DNA of 32,328 nucleotides from an uncultured Pseudomonadota bacterium (lineage in GTDB: Bacteria > Pseudomonadota > Alphaproteobacteria > RF32 > CAG-239). Location: positions 1-32,328 of the forward strand of contig CABUWG010000023.1 in assembly GCA_902495305.1 (NCBI GenBank). Direction: 5' to 3'. The position numbers were made by a program, and so were the translations under genes. Below, one piece after another: positions 16,134 through 24,399 of the stretch; position 1 is the stretch's first letter, and each line of letters opens with the position of its first letter. Below the pieces are notes generated by a model. It had not been told where the DNA came from. It was given only the letters and a program-made list of their open reading frames with translations, and made no database searches.

Positions 16134-17300
16134 ATGAACAAATCTATGCCCAGGCATTACAGCAACCATTTTGAACTTCGCCTTGATAAAATTCCCGCCC
16201 GCAAGACCGACCGGATGTCGGCCTGGATTTTTTATGTCGGGCTTTTGCTCGGCGCGGCTTTGCTTTTGCTCGGCGCATATGAGCTTTTTGACGGCGTGAC
16301 CGTTACCCGCACCGATTTTACCGGAAATTTTCCGGCAACCGATTTTCAGCCGATGATGAGCACGACTTTTTTTGATATTATCATTATGCTTATGGGGCTG
16401 GGAATTATTGCCGCGCTGTTTTGCAATTATTTTCAGTACCGCCGAATCTACTTTGACGGCAAGAACGTGGAAATTGTTACCCGCCTGCTTAACGGCAAAA
16501 AGCTCCGCATGAAAGAAAAACTTGCCAAATACAAAGGGGTGCGTTTCCGAATCGAGTTTGCTCAGCTCGGTTTTATCAGCCGCAATAAATACATTATTGA
16601 ACTTTCGCACAAGAATCCGGAAAAATGCGTGCCGCTGTATATCTCTTATCGCGGCAAAAACGTGCGCCGTTTGTGGGAATATTATGCCCGCACGCTCGGC
16701 CTGCCGGCTCTGGTGATGACAGCCGACGGTCTGGTTTCGCGCAAGATCGAACATTTGGACAAGTCGGTCAAAGAACTTAAAAAGCTTGGCGAGCTTAATG
16801 TCAATTTTGACATCAACACCATGCCGATGCCCAAAAGTCTGGCCGTGGTCTGGCGTTCGGACAAGATTGTGCTGAAAATCCGCAAGACAATCTGGGACGC
16901 TTATAACGTGCTGGCGATTGCCGTTATTACCTGTGCCGCGATCCTGATTAAGTTTATTGAAAATCTGGCACCGAATCTGGATCATGGCGGTTTTATGATT
17001 TTTTACGGTGTCATGGCGTTTTTTATCACCATGGCCGTGATTATATTATTCCGCAAAGACAAGATTGTGATTAAGAAATATAAAATCGTCAATGTTCACA
17101 AGTTTTTCGGGTTTTCAAAAAAACACGGCGAAATGGCCAAAGCCGACATTGAAGCCATTGACATTACGCCGAATCCGGCAACGGGCAGATGTTTTGTTTC
17201 CATCATTTCCGACAAGAAGACAATTGTCTTCGGCAAAAAACTTCCGCTGGAAGATTTACGCTGGATTAAGAACTTTCTGCTATATGAACTTACAAAGTAA
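16134..17300 (+). CDS. Four-helix membrane protein with PH-like beta-rich segments
   Basis: The 388-residue protein starts best at the ATG at 16134; an in-frame ATG at 16092 would add 14 residues but lacks a ribosome binding site. Hydrophobic pairs lie at about 28-50 and 75-96, and again at about 255-278 and 286-308. After each pair comes a basic, beta-rich stretch: YRRIYFDGKNVEIVTR after the first, RKDKIVIKKYKIVNVHKF ending in FVSIISDKKTIVFGKKL after the second. This twofold arrangement resembles bacterial PH-domain membrane proteins, but the match is by eye only. Asp/Lys-rich loops face the cytosol by the positive-inside rule. It is divergent from the diguanylate cyclase and upstream of the TPR-bamB-der operon; function unknown. 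Confidence 0.65.
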   Translation: MNKSMPRHYSNHFELRLDKIPARKTDRMSAWIFYVGLLLGAALLLLGAYELFDGVTVTRTDFTGNFPATDFQPMMSTTFFDIIIMLMGLGIIAALFCNYFQYRRIYFDGKNVEIVTRLLNGKKLRMKEKLAKYKGVRFRIEFAQLGFISRNKYIIELSHKNPEKCVPLYISYRGKNVRRLWEYYARTLGLPALVMTADGLVSRKIEHLDKSVKELKKLGELNVNFDINTMPMPKSLAVVWRSDKIVLKIRKTIWDAYNVLAIAVITCAAILIKFIENLAPNLDHGGFMIFYGVMAFFITMAVIILFRKDKIVIKKYKIVNVHKFFGFSKKHGEMAKADIEAIDITPNPATGRCFVSIISDKKTIVFGKKLPLEDLRWIKNFLLYELTK

Positions 17301-17387
17301 ATTTTGATAAAAAATCTTTGCTAAAATAAGTTGTTTCAGATATAAACAAAAAATAACGAACTTTTTTAACCGTGGAGATTGGATTAC

Positions 17388-18071
17388 ATGAAAAAGGAAA
17401 AAGCCCCCAAAACCCTGCAAGACGCTTTTATTGAAGAAGTAAACGAGGATTTGAAAAATGACCAGCTGAAACAAATCTGGGACAAATACAGCCTGCATAT
17501 TATCATTTCCGTTGTGGCGATTTTGGTTGCCGCCGTCAGTTTTGAGAGCATCAAGGCCTGGAGAATCCGTCATCATCAGGAAAATTCCAATGTTTATGCT
17601 TATGCCGCCAATCTGGCCGAGCAAGGCAAAGTGGAAGAAAGCAACAACGTATTGAAGAAAATTGCCGAGGATCGCGGCGGCATTTATGCCGATGCCGCAA
17701 GAATGCAGCTGGCAAAGAACTACACCGAAAACGGCAATATGGAAGAAGCGCAGAATGTCTTGAAGGAAATGCTTGCCGACAGCGGTACAAATCCGCAGGT
17801 TAAAAACGTGGCGCTTATCAAGCTTGCGTCCATGCGGCTTGAAACGGCTTCTTATGCCGATATGGAAAAGCTGCTGGAGCCGGTATTGCAAAATCCGAGC
17901 TGGAGCGGCATGGCCAAAAGTCTGCTTGCCCTTTCCGCCATTCATGCAAAAGACATTGACAAGGCCAAACTGCTTTACGGCGAAATTGCCGCAGACGCCA
18001 ACACCCCTGACAGCCTGAAGGCCGAAGCTCAGGATATGATTGCAATTTTGAACGAAACAGTTAAACAGTAA
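17388..18071 (+). CDS. YfgM-like inner-membrane TPR protein
   Basis: The 227-residue protein has a cytosolic acidic N-terminus (residues 1-35, DAFIEEVNEDLKND), one membrane helix at about 36-53 (HIIISVVAILVAAVSF) and a periplasmic helical repeat domain with TPR-like pairs (about 60-220; YADAARMQLAKNYTENGNMEEA is one unit). This is the layout of E. coli YfgM (TPR_21 family), an ancillary SecYEG/PpiD-associated periplasmic chaperone. Its place immediately before bamB and der matches the conserved yfgM-bamB-der order. I chose the ATG at 17388 with GGAG about 11 bases upstream. The stop is 21 bases from the bamB start. Confidence 0.85.
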   Translation: MKKEKAPKTLQDAFIEEVNEDLKNDQLKQIWDKYSLHIIISVVAILVAAVSFESIKAWRIRHHQENSNVYAYAANLAEQGKVEESNNVLKKIAEDRGGIYADAARMQLAKNYTENGNMEEAQNVLKEMLADSGTNPQVKNVALIKLASMRLETASYADMEKLLEPVLQNPSWSGMAKSLLALSAIHAKDIDKAKLLYGEIAADANTPDSLKAEAQDMIAILNETVKQ

Positions 18072-18092
18072 AACAAAACAAGGATGGTTTCC

Positions 18093-19415
18093 ATGTATGG
18101 TCATTTGATGAAAAACACAATATGCGCAGGACTGATGCTGGCATTAGGCGCATGCGGACTGTTTGCCGACGAAAAAATCAAGCTGGAAGGAGAGCGCCTT
18201 TCGGTATTGAGCAGTTCGGCAAAATTGCAGCCTGATTTTCCGGAAGGAAAGGTCAAAATCAAACTGCCGCAGCCGCAGAAAAATTCCCGCTGGACACAGG
18301 AAGGCGGAAATTCGGAACATCTGATGAGCCATCTGGCAACCGGTTCAAAACTCAAAAAATTCTGGGATGCCGGTTTTGGCGAGGGCAGCTCCAAACGTGA
18401 CATGCTCATTGCCAAACCGATTGTCGCCCACAGGGTTGTTTTTGCCATTGACGCAGATGCCATTGTGACAGCAAGACGGCTGGACAATGGTGACCAGATT
18501 TGGAAAAAACGCCTGAAACCCCTGAACAAAGATGACAAATCCAGTTCCATGAAAGGTGCCGGACTGGCTTATTTCGGCAAAAAGATTTATGCCACGACCG
18601 GTTTTGGCGGCGTTTTTGCCCTTGATATGCTGACCGGCCGCGAGATCTGGCGTTATGATGCCGGCATGCCGATCAGAATTGCACCGACGACAAATGCCGA
18701 CAAGCTTTTTGTGCAGACAATTGACAATACGCTGATTGCATTGAATTCGATTTCCGGTCAGGAAGTTTGGAGATATAAGACCAAAACCGAAGGGACAACA
18801 CTGGTCGGCGGCGCTTCTCCGGCCTACAGTCCTTATCTGGACGTGGTCATTGCCGCGTTTTCAAACGGCGAGCTCCGCGCTTTCAAATCCAGCACCGGCA
18901 CACCGCTGTGGTCGGACAATCTGATTAGCCGCAAGCGCAACAATTCACTGGCAAATATTGCTGCAATCAAAGCTAATCCGGTGATTGACAATGACAAAAT
19001 TTTTGCTATCGGAAACAGTGACATTCTGGCCGCGATTGACCTCAAAACCGGCATGAGAATCTGGGAGAGGGAAGTTTCCGGCACAAATCAGCCGTGGATT
19101 GCCGGACAATATATGTATGTTTTGAGTGACAACAACGAGCTGCTGGCTCTGAACAAGAATGACGGCAAAATCATCTGGAACACCGTTATTCCGAATGTTA
19201 ACGACAAACCCGGCGAATTTGCCGTCGGACCGGTTTTGGCCAACAATCGTCTGCTGGTTCCGACTTCTGACGGCCACGTCTTTTCAATTTCTCCCTACAA
19301 CGGCAAGCTGATGGGCTTTATTAACATTGACGAAGACATTGATATGGCGCCGGTTGTGGCTGACGGGATTGTCATATTTACAACAAATGATGCCGAAATG
19401 GTGGCTTATAAATAA
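18093..19415 (+). CDS. bamB: Outer membrane assembly lipoprotein BamB
   Basis: BamB is a lipoprotein of the BAM complex that inserts beta-barrel proteins into the outer membrane. From the ATG at 18093 (AAGG nine bases upstream) it has 440 residues. The N-terminus is a lipoprotein signal with lipobox L-G-A-C, lipidated Cys at about 21 (LALGACGLFADEK). The rest is a beta-propeller of PQQ-type blades recognisable by repeated 'ALD-x-x-TG-x-x-x-W' patterns: ALDMLTGREIWRYDAG, ALNSISGQEVWRYKT, AIDLKTGMRIWERE and ALNKNDGKIIWN. An in-frame ATG at 18084 sits on the ribosome binding site and is less likely. It lies between the YfgM-like gene and der, the usual neighbourhood. Confidence 0.93.
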   Translation: MYGHLMKNTICAGLMLALGACGLFADEKIKLEGERLSVLSSSAKLQPDFPEGKVKIKLPQPQKNSRWTQEGGNSEHLMSHLATGSKLKKFWDAGFGEGSSKRDMLIAKPIVAHRVVFAIDADAIVTARRLDNGDQIWKKRLKPLNKDDKSSSMKGAGLAYFGKKIYATTGFGGVFALDMLTGREIWRYDAGMPIRIAPTTNADKLFVQTIDNTLIALNSISGQEVWRYKTKTEGTTLVGGASPAYSPYLDVVIAAFSNGELRAFKSSTGTPLWSDNLISRKRNNSLANIAAIKANPVIDNDKIFAIGNSDILAAIDLKTGMRIWEREVSGTNQPWIAGQYMYVLSDNNELLALNKNDGKIIWNTVIPNVNDKPGEFAVGPVLANNRLLVPTSDGHVFSISPYNGKLMGFINIDEDIDMAPVVADGIVIFTTNDAEMVAYK

Positions 19416-19432
19416 AAAACAAGGAAAGAAAA

Positions 19433-20812
19433 ATGACATTAAAAGTCGCAATTATCGGACGACCGAATGTCGGGAAGTCAACGTTATTCAACCGTCTGGC
19501 CGGACGGAAAGTGGCTATTGTTCATGATCATCCCGGCGTGACCCGTGACCGGCGCGAAGCTCCGGCAAAACTCAGAGACATGCCGTTGACGATTGTTGAC
19601 ACTGCCGGCTATGAGTATTCCAATGAAGACAATCTGGAACGGCGGATGTGGGAGCAGACCAAGCGCGCTATTGACGAATCTGACGTGACGCTGTTTTTGT
19701 TTGACGCCCGTGCCGGCCTGCAGCCGTATGACGAGCATTTTGCCGATATTTTACGGCAGTCGGGAAAGCCGGTTATTCTGCTTGCCAACAAATGCGAAAG
19801 CAAAACGCAGGAAGACAGCATTTATGAAGCTTATAAGCTCGGACTGGGGCAGCCTATTCCGTTTTCGGCCGAGCATGGTCTGGGCCTGAATGAGCTTTAT
19901 GATGCATTGAAAGAATTTGACAAGAAAAAGCCGGACATGTCTGTTGACGCATCAGCAGAAGATGAGGCTGACGAAGACGGGAACAAAGAAGACAAACGCC
20001 CGATTCAGCTGGCGATTGTCGGGCGCCCGAATGTCGGGAAGTCAACACTTGTCAATGCTCTGCTCAAAGATGAAAGAATGCTGACCGGTCCGGAAGCCGG
20101 CGTGACCCGTGACGCTATTACCAGCGAATGGTCATGGGAGGGGCACAAGATTAATCTGGTTGATACGGCCGGACTGCGCAAGCAGGCCAGAGTATCCGAC
20201 TCTTTGGAAAAAATGTCTGCCGCCAGCACCAAACATGCCGCTTTTATGGCGCAGGTTGTCGTCTTGGTTTTGGATGCCGACGCGGTATTGGAAAAGCAGG
20301 ATTTGACAATTGCCCGACAGGTGATTGATGAGGGGCGCGCCTTGGTGATTGCGGTCAACAAGTGGGATATTGCCAATCGTAAAGAAGCACTCGACCAGTT
20401 GAACTACAAGCTTGAAACCTCTCTGACACAGGTTGAAGGCGTGCCGACGGTTACAATTTCGGCCTTAAAAGGCGAGAACCTTGACAAGCTGATGCGTGCC
20501 GTGATTAAAGTTTATAACCGGTGGCGCAGCCGGATTCCGACGGCTCCGCTGAACCAGTGGTTCTCTGACATGATAGACAATTATCCGCCGCCTTTGGGCA
20601 AAAACAAGCGCCGGATTAAGCTGCGTTATATTACTCAGGCTAAAACCCGCCCGCCTTCATTTTATATTTTTTCCAGCAATCCGGAAGGACTGCCGGAATC
20701 TTATTTGCGCTATCTGACCAACAGTCTGCGTGAGAATTTTGATTTGCGCGGTATTCCGTTGCGGATTACGGTCAGAAAAACCGGCAATCCTTATGCTGAT
20801 AAAAAACGCTGA
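19433..20812 (+). CDS. der: Ribosome biogenesis GTPase Der (EngA)
   Basis: Der is an essential double GTPase that helps mature the 50S subunit. The 459-residue protein has two G domains, each with the P-loop GRPNVGKST (about 8-16 and 200-208), a DTAG G3 motif (DTAGYEY and DTAGLRK) and an NK-x-(D/E) G4 motif (NKCE in the first domain, NKWD in the second). A C-terminal KH-like domain of about 110 residues follows (NRWRSRIPTAPLNQWFSD onward, with PPSFYIFSSNPEGLPESYLR). An acidic linker (DASAEDEADEDGNKED) joins the G domains. The ribosome binding site AAGGAAAG precedes the ATG. It is last in the operon and is followed by a strong terminator. Confidence 0.97.
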   Translation: MTLKVAIIGRPNVGKSTLFNRLAGRKVAIVHDHPGVTRDRREAPAKLRDMPLTIVDTAGYEYSNEDNLERRMWEQTKRAIDESDVTLFLFDARAGLQPYDEHFADILRQSGKPVILLANKCESKTQEDSIYEAYKLGLGQPIPFSAEHGLGLNELYDALKEFDKKKPDMSVDASAEDEADEDGNKEDKRPIQLAIVGRPNVGKSTLVNALLKDERMLTGPEAGVTRDAITSEWSWEGHKINLVDTAGLRKQARVSDSLEKMSAASTKHAAFMAQVVVLVLDADAVLEKQDLTIARQVIDEGRALVIAVNKWDIANRKEALDQLNYKLETSLTQVEGVPTVTISALKGENLDKLMRAVIKVYNRWRSRIPTAPLNQWFSDMIDNYPPPLGKNKRRIKLRYITQAKTRPPSFYIFSSNPEGLPESYLRYLTNSLRENFDLRGIPLRITVRKTGNPYADKKR

Positions 20813-20823
20813 ATTTTTATTTT

Positions 20824-20853
20824 CCCGCCTTTGCAATCAGGCGGGATTTTTTT
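20824..20853 (+). terminator. Intrinsic terminator after der
   Basis: CCCGCCT (20824-20830) pairs with AGGCGGG (20839-20845) and is followed by A and seven T (20847-20853). Confidence 0.93.
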
Positions 20854-20941
20854 ACGCAAATAGTCTATAGACAAAAATCCAAAACTATGTTATATGTTTT
20901 TTGAAAATGAATTATTATTTGTATAACTAAAAAAATTTATA

Positions 20942-21271
20942 ATGAACTGGATACTTATTTTCGGGACAGTGATCTTTTGTTGGGCGTTAGTAAATCATTA
21001 TCAGAAAAAGCATGATACTTTGCGGCGCAAGCTCAAATATTACAGTGATAAGCTTGATTTTGAGGCAAAAGAACGAGGCAAATATATTGACAGCCTGCTG
21101 CACCTGACTTACAAGGCTCATCCGGAGCAGGTTATGTGGCTGGAAGATGTTTCTGACAACATTATCCGCAAGTGGATAAAAGATTTGCAGGACAGTCCGT
21201 CTCCCAAAACACAGGCAATTGCTTTTTTGCAAAATGAGTTACAGAGAAGAAAAAAAGTAATAAACATTTAA
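20942..21271 (+). CDS. Small membrane-anchored helical protein
   Basis: This 109-residue protein has an N-terminal membrane helix (about 3-18, WILIFGTVIFCWALV) followed by a strongly charged, probably coiled-coil stretch (KKHDTLRRKLKYYSDKLDFE) and a C-terminal helical part (VSDNIIRKWIKDLQDS, then FLQNELQRRKK). There is no strong ribosome binding site; the ATG follows an A-rich leader. A 10-bp palindrome, GTCTATAGAC, lies upstream at 20863-20872. It is first in a run of three tiny membrane proteins, ten bases before the next. Family not recognised. Confidence 0.65.
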   Translation: MNWILIFGTVIFCWALVNHYQKKHDTLRRKLKYYSDKLDFEAKERGKYIDSLLHLTYKAHPEQVMWLEDVSDNIIRKWIKDLQDSPSPKTQAIAFLQNELQRRKKVINI

Positions 21272-21281
21272 ATTAAAAAAC

Positions 21282-21437
21282 ATGGCAACATTAATTATTA
21301 TTGTGCTCATCGGCATTGTAGTGTTTCAATATCTGACCATTAAAGCTAAAAACAGGGAAATTGACACACAAGACGAACAGATCCGCCAATTAAAAGACGA
21401 GCTGGAGCGAGCTGCCGGTCTTAAGGAATTTGACTAA
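21282..21437 (+). CDS. 51-residue membrane micro-protein with coiled coil
   Basis: ATG at 21282, TAA at 21435-21437. The protein starts MATLIIIVLIGIVVFQYL, a clean membrane helix, followed by a heptad-like charged helix (IDTQDEQIRQLKDELERAAG) and ends KEFD. It begins ten bases after the preceding gene and is followed by an intrinsic terminator, so the two form a unit. The layout (short N-terminal anchor plus coiled coil) is that of divisome- or spanin-like small proteins, but there is no residue signature to decide. Confidence 0.6.
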   Translation: MATLIIIVLIGIVVFQYLTIKAKNREIDTQDEQIRQLKDELERAAGLKEFD

Positions 21438-21454
21438 ATCCGCGGAATTGAAAA

Positions 21455-21490
21455 AACATTTGCCTTACTTAAGCGGGCAAATGTTTTTTT
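21455..21490 (+). terminator. Intrinsic terminator after the micro-protein gene
   Basis: AACATTTGCC (21455-21464) pairs with GGCAAATGTT (21476-21485), continuing into a run of T to about 21491. Confidence 0.92.
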
Positions 21491-21587
21491 TATAAATAAT
21501 GCTGGACATTTTTAAACGGCAGCGTTATATAATCTGCCGAATAAAAATTTGTATGTTTATTAAAGGATAAATTAAAATTGCAACGTT

Positions 21588-21818
21588 ATGGAACATATTA
21601 TTTTGTTTTTGCTGACTGCTTTGGCTTTTTTGATTGTGGTTCTCCGGATTAAAAACATCCGTCTCTCTCATGTGCAAATGCTATTGAAAGAAGAACAAGA
21701 AAAACGCAATGCTCTGACAACGGAAAATCAAAAGCTGCATTGCAAAATTGAACAACTGAAGCAACAACAGCCTTTTCTTTTTGTCAGTCACAAAACAAAA
21801 AAGGCCGTCGGCACTTAA
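21588..21818 (+). CDS. 76-residue membrane-anchored coiled-coil protein
   Basis: Residues about 4-21 (IILFLLTALAFLIVVLRI) form a membrane helix, followed by a charged coiled coil (LLKEEQEKRNALTTENQKL, then KIEQLKQQQ) and a short basic tail (SHKTKKAVGT). An AAAGGA lies about 20 bases before the ATG, rather far. It has the same plan as the two small proteins upstream but is separated from them by a terminator, so it has its own transcript. Family not recognised. Confidence 0.6.
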   Translation: MEHIILFLLTALAFLIVVLRIKNIRLSHVQMLLKEEQEKRNALTTENQKLHCKIEQLKQQQPFLFVSHKTKKAVGT

Positions 21819-21831
21819 GTCATGAAAAGAA

Positions 21832-21862
21832 AACTCCCGAAACAAAGCTTCGGGAGTTTTTT
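21832..21862. terminator. Bidirectional terminator between a small membrane gene and pssA
   Basis: AACTCCCGAA (21832-21841) pairs with TTCGGGAGTT (21849-21858), with T runs on both sides (TTTTTT on the plus strand; TTTTC on the minus strand). It separates convergent genes. Confidence 0.92.
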
Positions 21863-21863
21863 A

Positions 21864-22658
21864 TTATTTACTTACGTTTTTGTTATATTCGCTTTTTTCT
21901 TTGAGGAAAATGATTATGCCTAACGGAATTGTCAGGGCATAAACCAGTGTTGCAACGCCCAGCGTAAACCATGGCTGAGTGATGACAGAACTGGCAAACC
22001 AGACCACAACCAGCATCAGCGGAATAAACATCCAAACCGGAACTTTCATATGCTTGGTCGAAACCGTCGGAATCCGGCTGACCATCAGCAAGGTCACGAT
22101 ACAAAGCAATGTTGCGCAAAAAGCATGAGAGCGGACAATATAATCATATTCCGGAAAGTCAAAAGAAATCAGCACGGGCATTAAAGCCAAAGCAGCGGCT
22201 GCCGGTGCCGGCACGCCGACAAAGAAGTGCAGCCAATATTCCGGCTGAGGTTCATCTTCCAGCATGGTATTAAAACGGGCCAGTCTCATGGCCATTCCGA
22301 TTGACATTAACAGGCAGAAGAACCAGCCGAATTTCGGCAGGTCAAACAAAGACCACTGATACAACAGGATTGCCGGCGCGACGCCAAAGCTCACAAAATC
22401 AGACAGGGAGTCTAATTCGGCACCGAACTTGGTTGAGCCTTTCAGCATACGGGCGACACGGCCGTCAAACCAGTCAAACAAAGCGGCAATAAAAATGCAC
22501 ATTACAGCTTTCATCCAATCTGCCTGAATGGAATAGCGGATTGACGTTACTCCGGCACACAAGGCCAGCATAGTGACAATGTTCGGTGCAATTTTACGAA
22601 AAGGGAGAGCGCGCAGTTTATGCGGCGCCATTTTCAGTTTATGATTTATTTTTTCCAT
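21864..22658 (-). CDS. pssA: CDP-diacylglycerol--serine O-phosphatidyltransferase
   Basis: PssA makes phosphatidylserine from CDP-diacylglycerol and serine in the inner membrane. The 264-residue protein is polytopic and has the complete CDP-alcohol phosphatidyltransferase motif: D62-x2-D65-G66-x2-A69-R70-x8-G79-x3-D83-x3-D87 (DWFDGRVAR, then GAELDSLSD). The DSLSD-x-x-SFGVAPA continuation is typical of the PssA type. The start overlaps the psd stop (TGATG), so translation is coupled and the two consecutive steps of phosphatidylethanolamine synthesis are made together. Confidence 0.96.
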   Translation of the reverse strand: MEKINHKLKMAPHKLRALPFRKIAPNIVTMLALCAGVTSIRYSIQADWMKAVMCIFIAALFDWFDGRVARMLKGSTKFGAELDSLSDFVSFGVAPAILLYQWSLFDLPKFGWFFCLLMSIGMAMRLARFNTMLEDEPQPEYWLHFFVGVPAPAAAALALMPVLISFDFPEYDYIVRSHAFCATLLCIVTLLMVSRIPTVSTKHMKVPVWMFIPLMLVVVWFASSVITQPWFTLGVATLVYALTIPLGIIIFLKEKSEYNKNVSK

Positions 22659-23365
22659 CAGCGGATGACTCCTTTCATCTCGGGAGCATCGCTCTTCAGA
22701 TTTGCCAGAATCGTTTCTCCGGCAATCATGGTTTGTCCGAGGCAGACTTGCGGGGTAACGCCTTCCGGCAGATAGACATCCAGACGGGAACCGAAACGGA
22801 TGAGGCCGAATCTTTCTCCGGCACGGTATTCCTGCCCTTCTTTGGCTTCACACAAAATCCGGCGGGCAACCAAACCGGCAATTTGAACAAAGGCAATTTC
22901 TTTACCGGAGGAGGTTTTCATTGACAAGACCTGACGCTCGTTGTCTTTGCTGGCTTTATCAAGTGTCGCGTTCAAAAATTTGCCCGGAACATAAACGGAC
23001 TTTGTAATTTTTCCGCTGGCCGGCGCACGATTGACATGGACATTAAATACGCTCATAAAGATACTGACACGGGTAAAGGTTTTATCCCCCATTTCCAGTT
23101 CCTTCGGGGCTTTAACCTTGGCAATCATCTGCACGGTACCGTCTGCCGGCGATACGACAACATCCGCTACATCCGGCGTAATGCGCTCGGGATCACGGAA
23201 GAAATAATAACACCAGACGGTCAGAACCAGTCCAAGCCAGCCCAACGGCTGCCACAAGATTGCCAGCAAGGCGGTGATGGCCGCAAAAATGCCGACAAAA
23301 CGCCACCCCTCGTTATTAATGTTTGGGAGGATATAACGACGCCAAGAAATATCTATTGTCTTCAT
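22658..23365 (-). CDS. psd: Phosphatidylserine decarboxylase proenzyme, short type
   Basis: Psd decarboxylates phosphatidylserine to phosphatidylethanolamine. I chose the ATG at 23365 (AAAGGAA nine bases upstream), giving 235 residues; the frame is open 24 codons further upstream. There are one or two membrane helices at about 22-52, then FFRDPERITP, VVSPADGTVQ (70-79), FMSVFNVHVNRAPASG (103-118) and the self-cleavage segment RFGSRLDV with Gly192-Ser193, where Ser becomes the pyruvoyl cofactor. The GS motif and the length match the short, pssA-linked Psd class rather than the LGST class of E. coli. It is first of the two-gene operon with pssA. Confidence 0.95.
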   Translation of the reverse strand: MKTIDISWRRYILPNINNEGWRFVGIFAAITALLAILWQPLGWLGLVLTVWCYYFFRDPERITPDVADVVVSPADGTVQMIAKVKAPKELEMGDKTFTRVSIFMSVFNVHVNRAPASGKITKSVYVPGKFLNATLDKASKDNERQVLSMKTSSGKEIAFVQIAGLVARRILCEAKEGQEYRAGERFGLIRFGSRLDVYLPEGVTPQVCLGQTMIAGETILANLKSDAPEMKGVIR

Positions 23366-23534
23366 CGGTAAAAATTCCTTTATAAATCCGTCTTTTGCCG
23401 GGACGCTGTCTCCTGCCGCAACAGAACGGAAGATCATTTGTTAACACTATAGTTAAAGCACAGTCGGCAGCATTTCACAAGCAAAAGATTGAAGTTAATC
23501 AGCAACTTTTTTGGCACGTTGATGATTTTTAGAC

Positions 23535-23563
23535 TTGCATTTATCTGAAATAGTCTGTATAAA
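23535..23563 (+). promoter_or_regulatory. Promoter of tRNA-Leu
   Basis: TTGCAT (23535-23540) and TATAAA (23558-23563) are separated by exactly 17 bases; transcription would begin a few bases before the tRNA at 23579. Confidence 0.8.
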
Positions 23564-23578
23564 AATTTTTAAGATTGA

Positions 23579-23665
23579 GCGCTTGTGGCGGAACAGGTAG
23601 ACGCTGCAGACTTAAAATCTGTTGTCCGCAAGGACGTGCCGGTTCGATTCCGGCCTAGCGCACCA
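23579..23665 (+). tRNA. tRNA-Leu (anticodon UAA)
   Basis: The 87-base gene folds as a class II tRNA: acceptor GCGCTTG pairing with CTAGCGC (one T-T mismatch at the sixth pair), anticodon stem GCAGA/TCTGT with loop CTTAAAA (anticodon TAA), and a long variable arm (TTGTCCGCAAGGACG). The T arm is GCCGG-TTCGATT-CCGGC, with discriminator A and encoded CCA at 23663-23665. The long variable arm and the UAA anticodon identify it as leucine, reading UUA. Confidence 0.97.
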
Positions 23666-23672
23666 ATAAATG

Positions 23673-23695
23673 ACACCCCTTTTGGGGTGTTTTTT
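23673..23695 (+). terminator. Intrinsic terminator after tRNA-Leu
   Basis: ACACCCC (23673-23679), a TTTT loop, GGGGTGT (23684-23690), then a T run to 23695; it begins eight bases after the tRNA. Confidence 0.9.
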
Positions 23696-23888
23696 GTTGG
23701 CTGATATAAGGCACAAGTGCCTCTTGGCGTTGCAAGAATCAGGAGAACGAGAGGGCGCAGGTCGTCCCGAAAGGTATGAAATAACAGGACACTCGCAATC
23801 AAAGCATGCCCCTCACCAGCCACTGATCAGGTGATTGTCAGTAAGCTTTCTCTTGTTGCCGAGGTCGTATTGCAAATCCGAGGCCATG
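23696..23888. other. Intergenic stretch without a supported gene
   Basis: GC-richer than nearby spacers, with a small palindrome (GGCACAAGTGCC, 23709-23720). A minus-strand frame here runs on across the tRNA and is not credible as a gene. I see no tRNA-end duplication that would mark an attachment site, and no RNA family I can name. Confidence 0.3.
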
Positions 23889-23911
23889 AAAAAAGCTCCC
23901 GTTAAGGGAGC
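23889..23911 (-). terminator. Minus-strand intrinsic terminator
   Basis: GCTCCC (23895-23900) pairs with GGGAGC (23906-23911); on the minus strand the stem is followed by TTTTTT (23894-23889). It serves the small gene at 23976-24218. Confidence 0.85.
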
Positions 23912-23975
23912 CTTGCATTTTTGTATTTGGTATTTTACTGATTTGCAAACAACCTTACGGCCTCAGGCCTTAAAG

Positions 23976-24218
23976 TTATCTGGCATACATACGCATTAAT
24001 GTCTGCATGGTTTCCGGGCTTAAAAAACTACGAAAAGTCGGAAAGCTCATGCTTTGTGTTTCTGATTTTCTCAGAGAAGAAGCAGGCATTGCCTCTTTCA
24101 TGCCCTGATCAATTGCGGCATTCTCTTCCAAAAATTTTTCAGGAGTCAGGTTCTGATTGGCTGATTGGTTCAGAACCGTATTGTTTTCAGAAAAGACCGA
24201 TGCAATTTCAAAACTCAT
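23976..24218 (-). CDS. Small soluble protein of unknown function
   Basis: This 80-residue protein has no membrane segment: a polar N-terminus rich in Asn, Ser and Glu (SENNTVLNQSANQNLTPEKF), a middle acidic helix (EENAAIDQGMKEAM) and a Phe/Met-rich C-terminus (FPTFRSFLSPETMQTLMRMY). The ribosome binding site AAAGGG lies eight bases before the ATG, and a clean minus-strand terminator follows, which together support a real gene. Met and Ser content is high for the window. Family not recognised. Confidence 0.6.
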   Translation of the reverse strand: MSFEIASVFSENNTVLNQSANQNLTPEKFLEENAAIDQGMKEAMPASSLRKSETQSMSFPTFRSFLSPETMQTLMRMYAR

Positions 24219-24234
24219 TTTTTTCCCTTTAAAA

Positions 24235-24399
24235 TTAAGCGTAAAAAAGTTTAGCAGTTTTATCTGCTTGTTCTCTGATAGTCATCAACACGTAGTTCTC
24301 CGCCCGACAGGCGCCATTCTGGCAGCACCCCGATTTTGTCAGGGCTTGGGCAGTTTTAATGCGGTTCGCATAAACTAAAAAGAATTGGTTAAAAATGTT
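24235..24399 (-). pseudogene. Coding-like frame without a start, upstream of the small gene
   Basis: On the minus strand 54 codons are open, ending in TAA 16 bases before the next ATG. The translation includes RIKTAQALTKSGCCQNGACR and ends TIREQADKTAKLFYA, with GC-rich third positions unlike the surrounding AT-rich spacer. There is no ATG before the last 16 codons and no ribosome binding site. The upstream end meets an 18-base palindrome (24392-24409). It may be the 3' end of a decayed gene; I do not recognise it. Confidence 0.3.

Noticed and set aside
16041..16985. A 314-codon open frame on the minus strand
   Set aside because: It lies antisense over the four-helix membrane protein; that sense frame has clear membrane segments and a sensible start, while the antisense product is Asn/His/Lys-rich without features.
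17280..18104. A 274-codon open frame on the minus strand
   Set aside because: Antisense to the YfgM-like gene, whose membrane anchor, TPR pattern and conserved neighbours are convincing.
23569..23823. An 84-codon minus-strand frame across tRNA-Leu
   Set aside because: Its C-terminal half is the reverse complement of the tRNA, a well-known kind of false prediction.
23579..23975. Possible integration site at the 3' end of tRNA-Leu
   Set aside because: No repeat of the tRNA end and no integrase gene is visible in the window.
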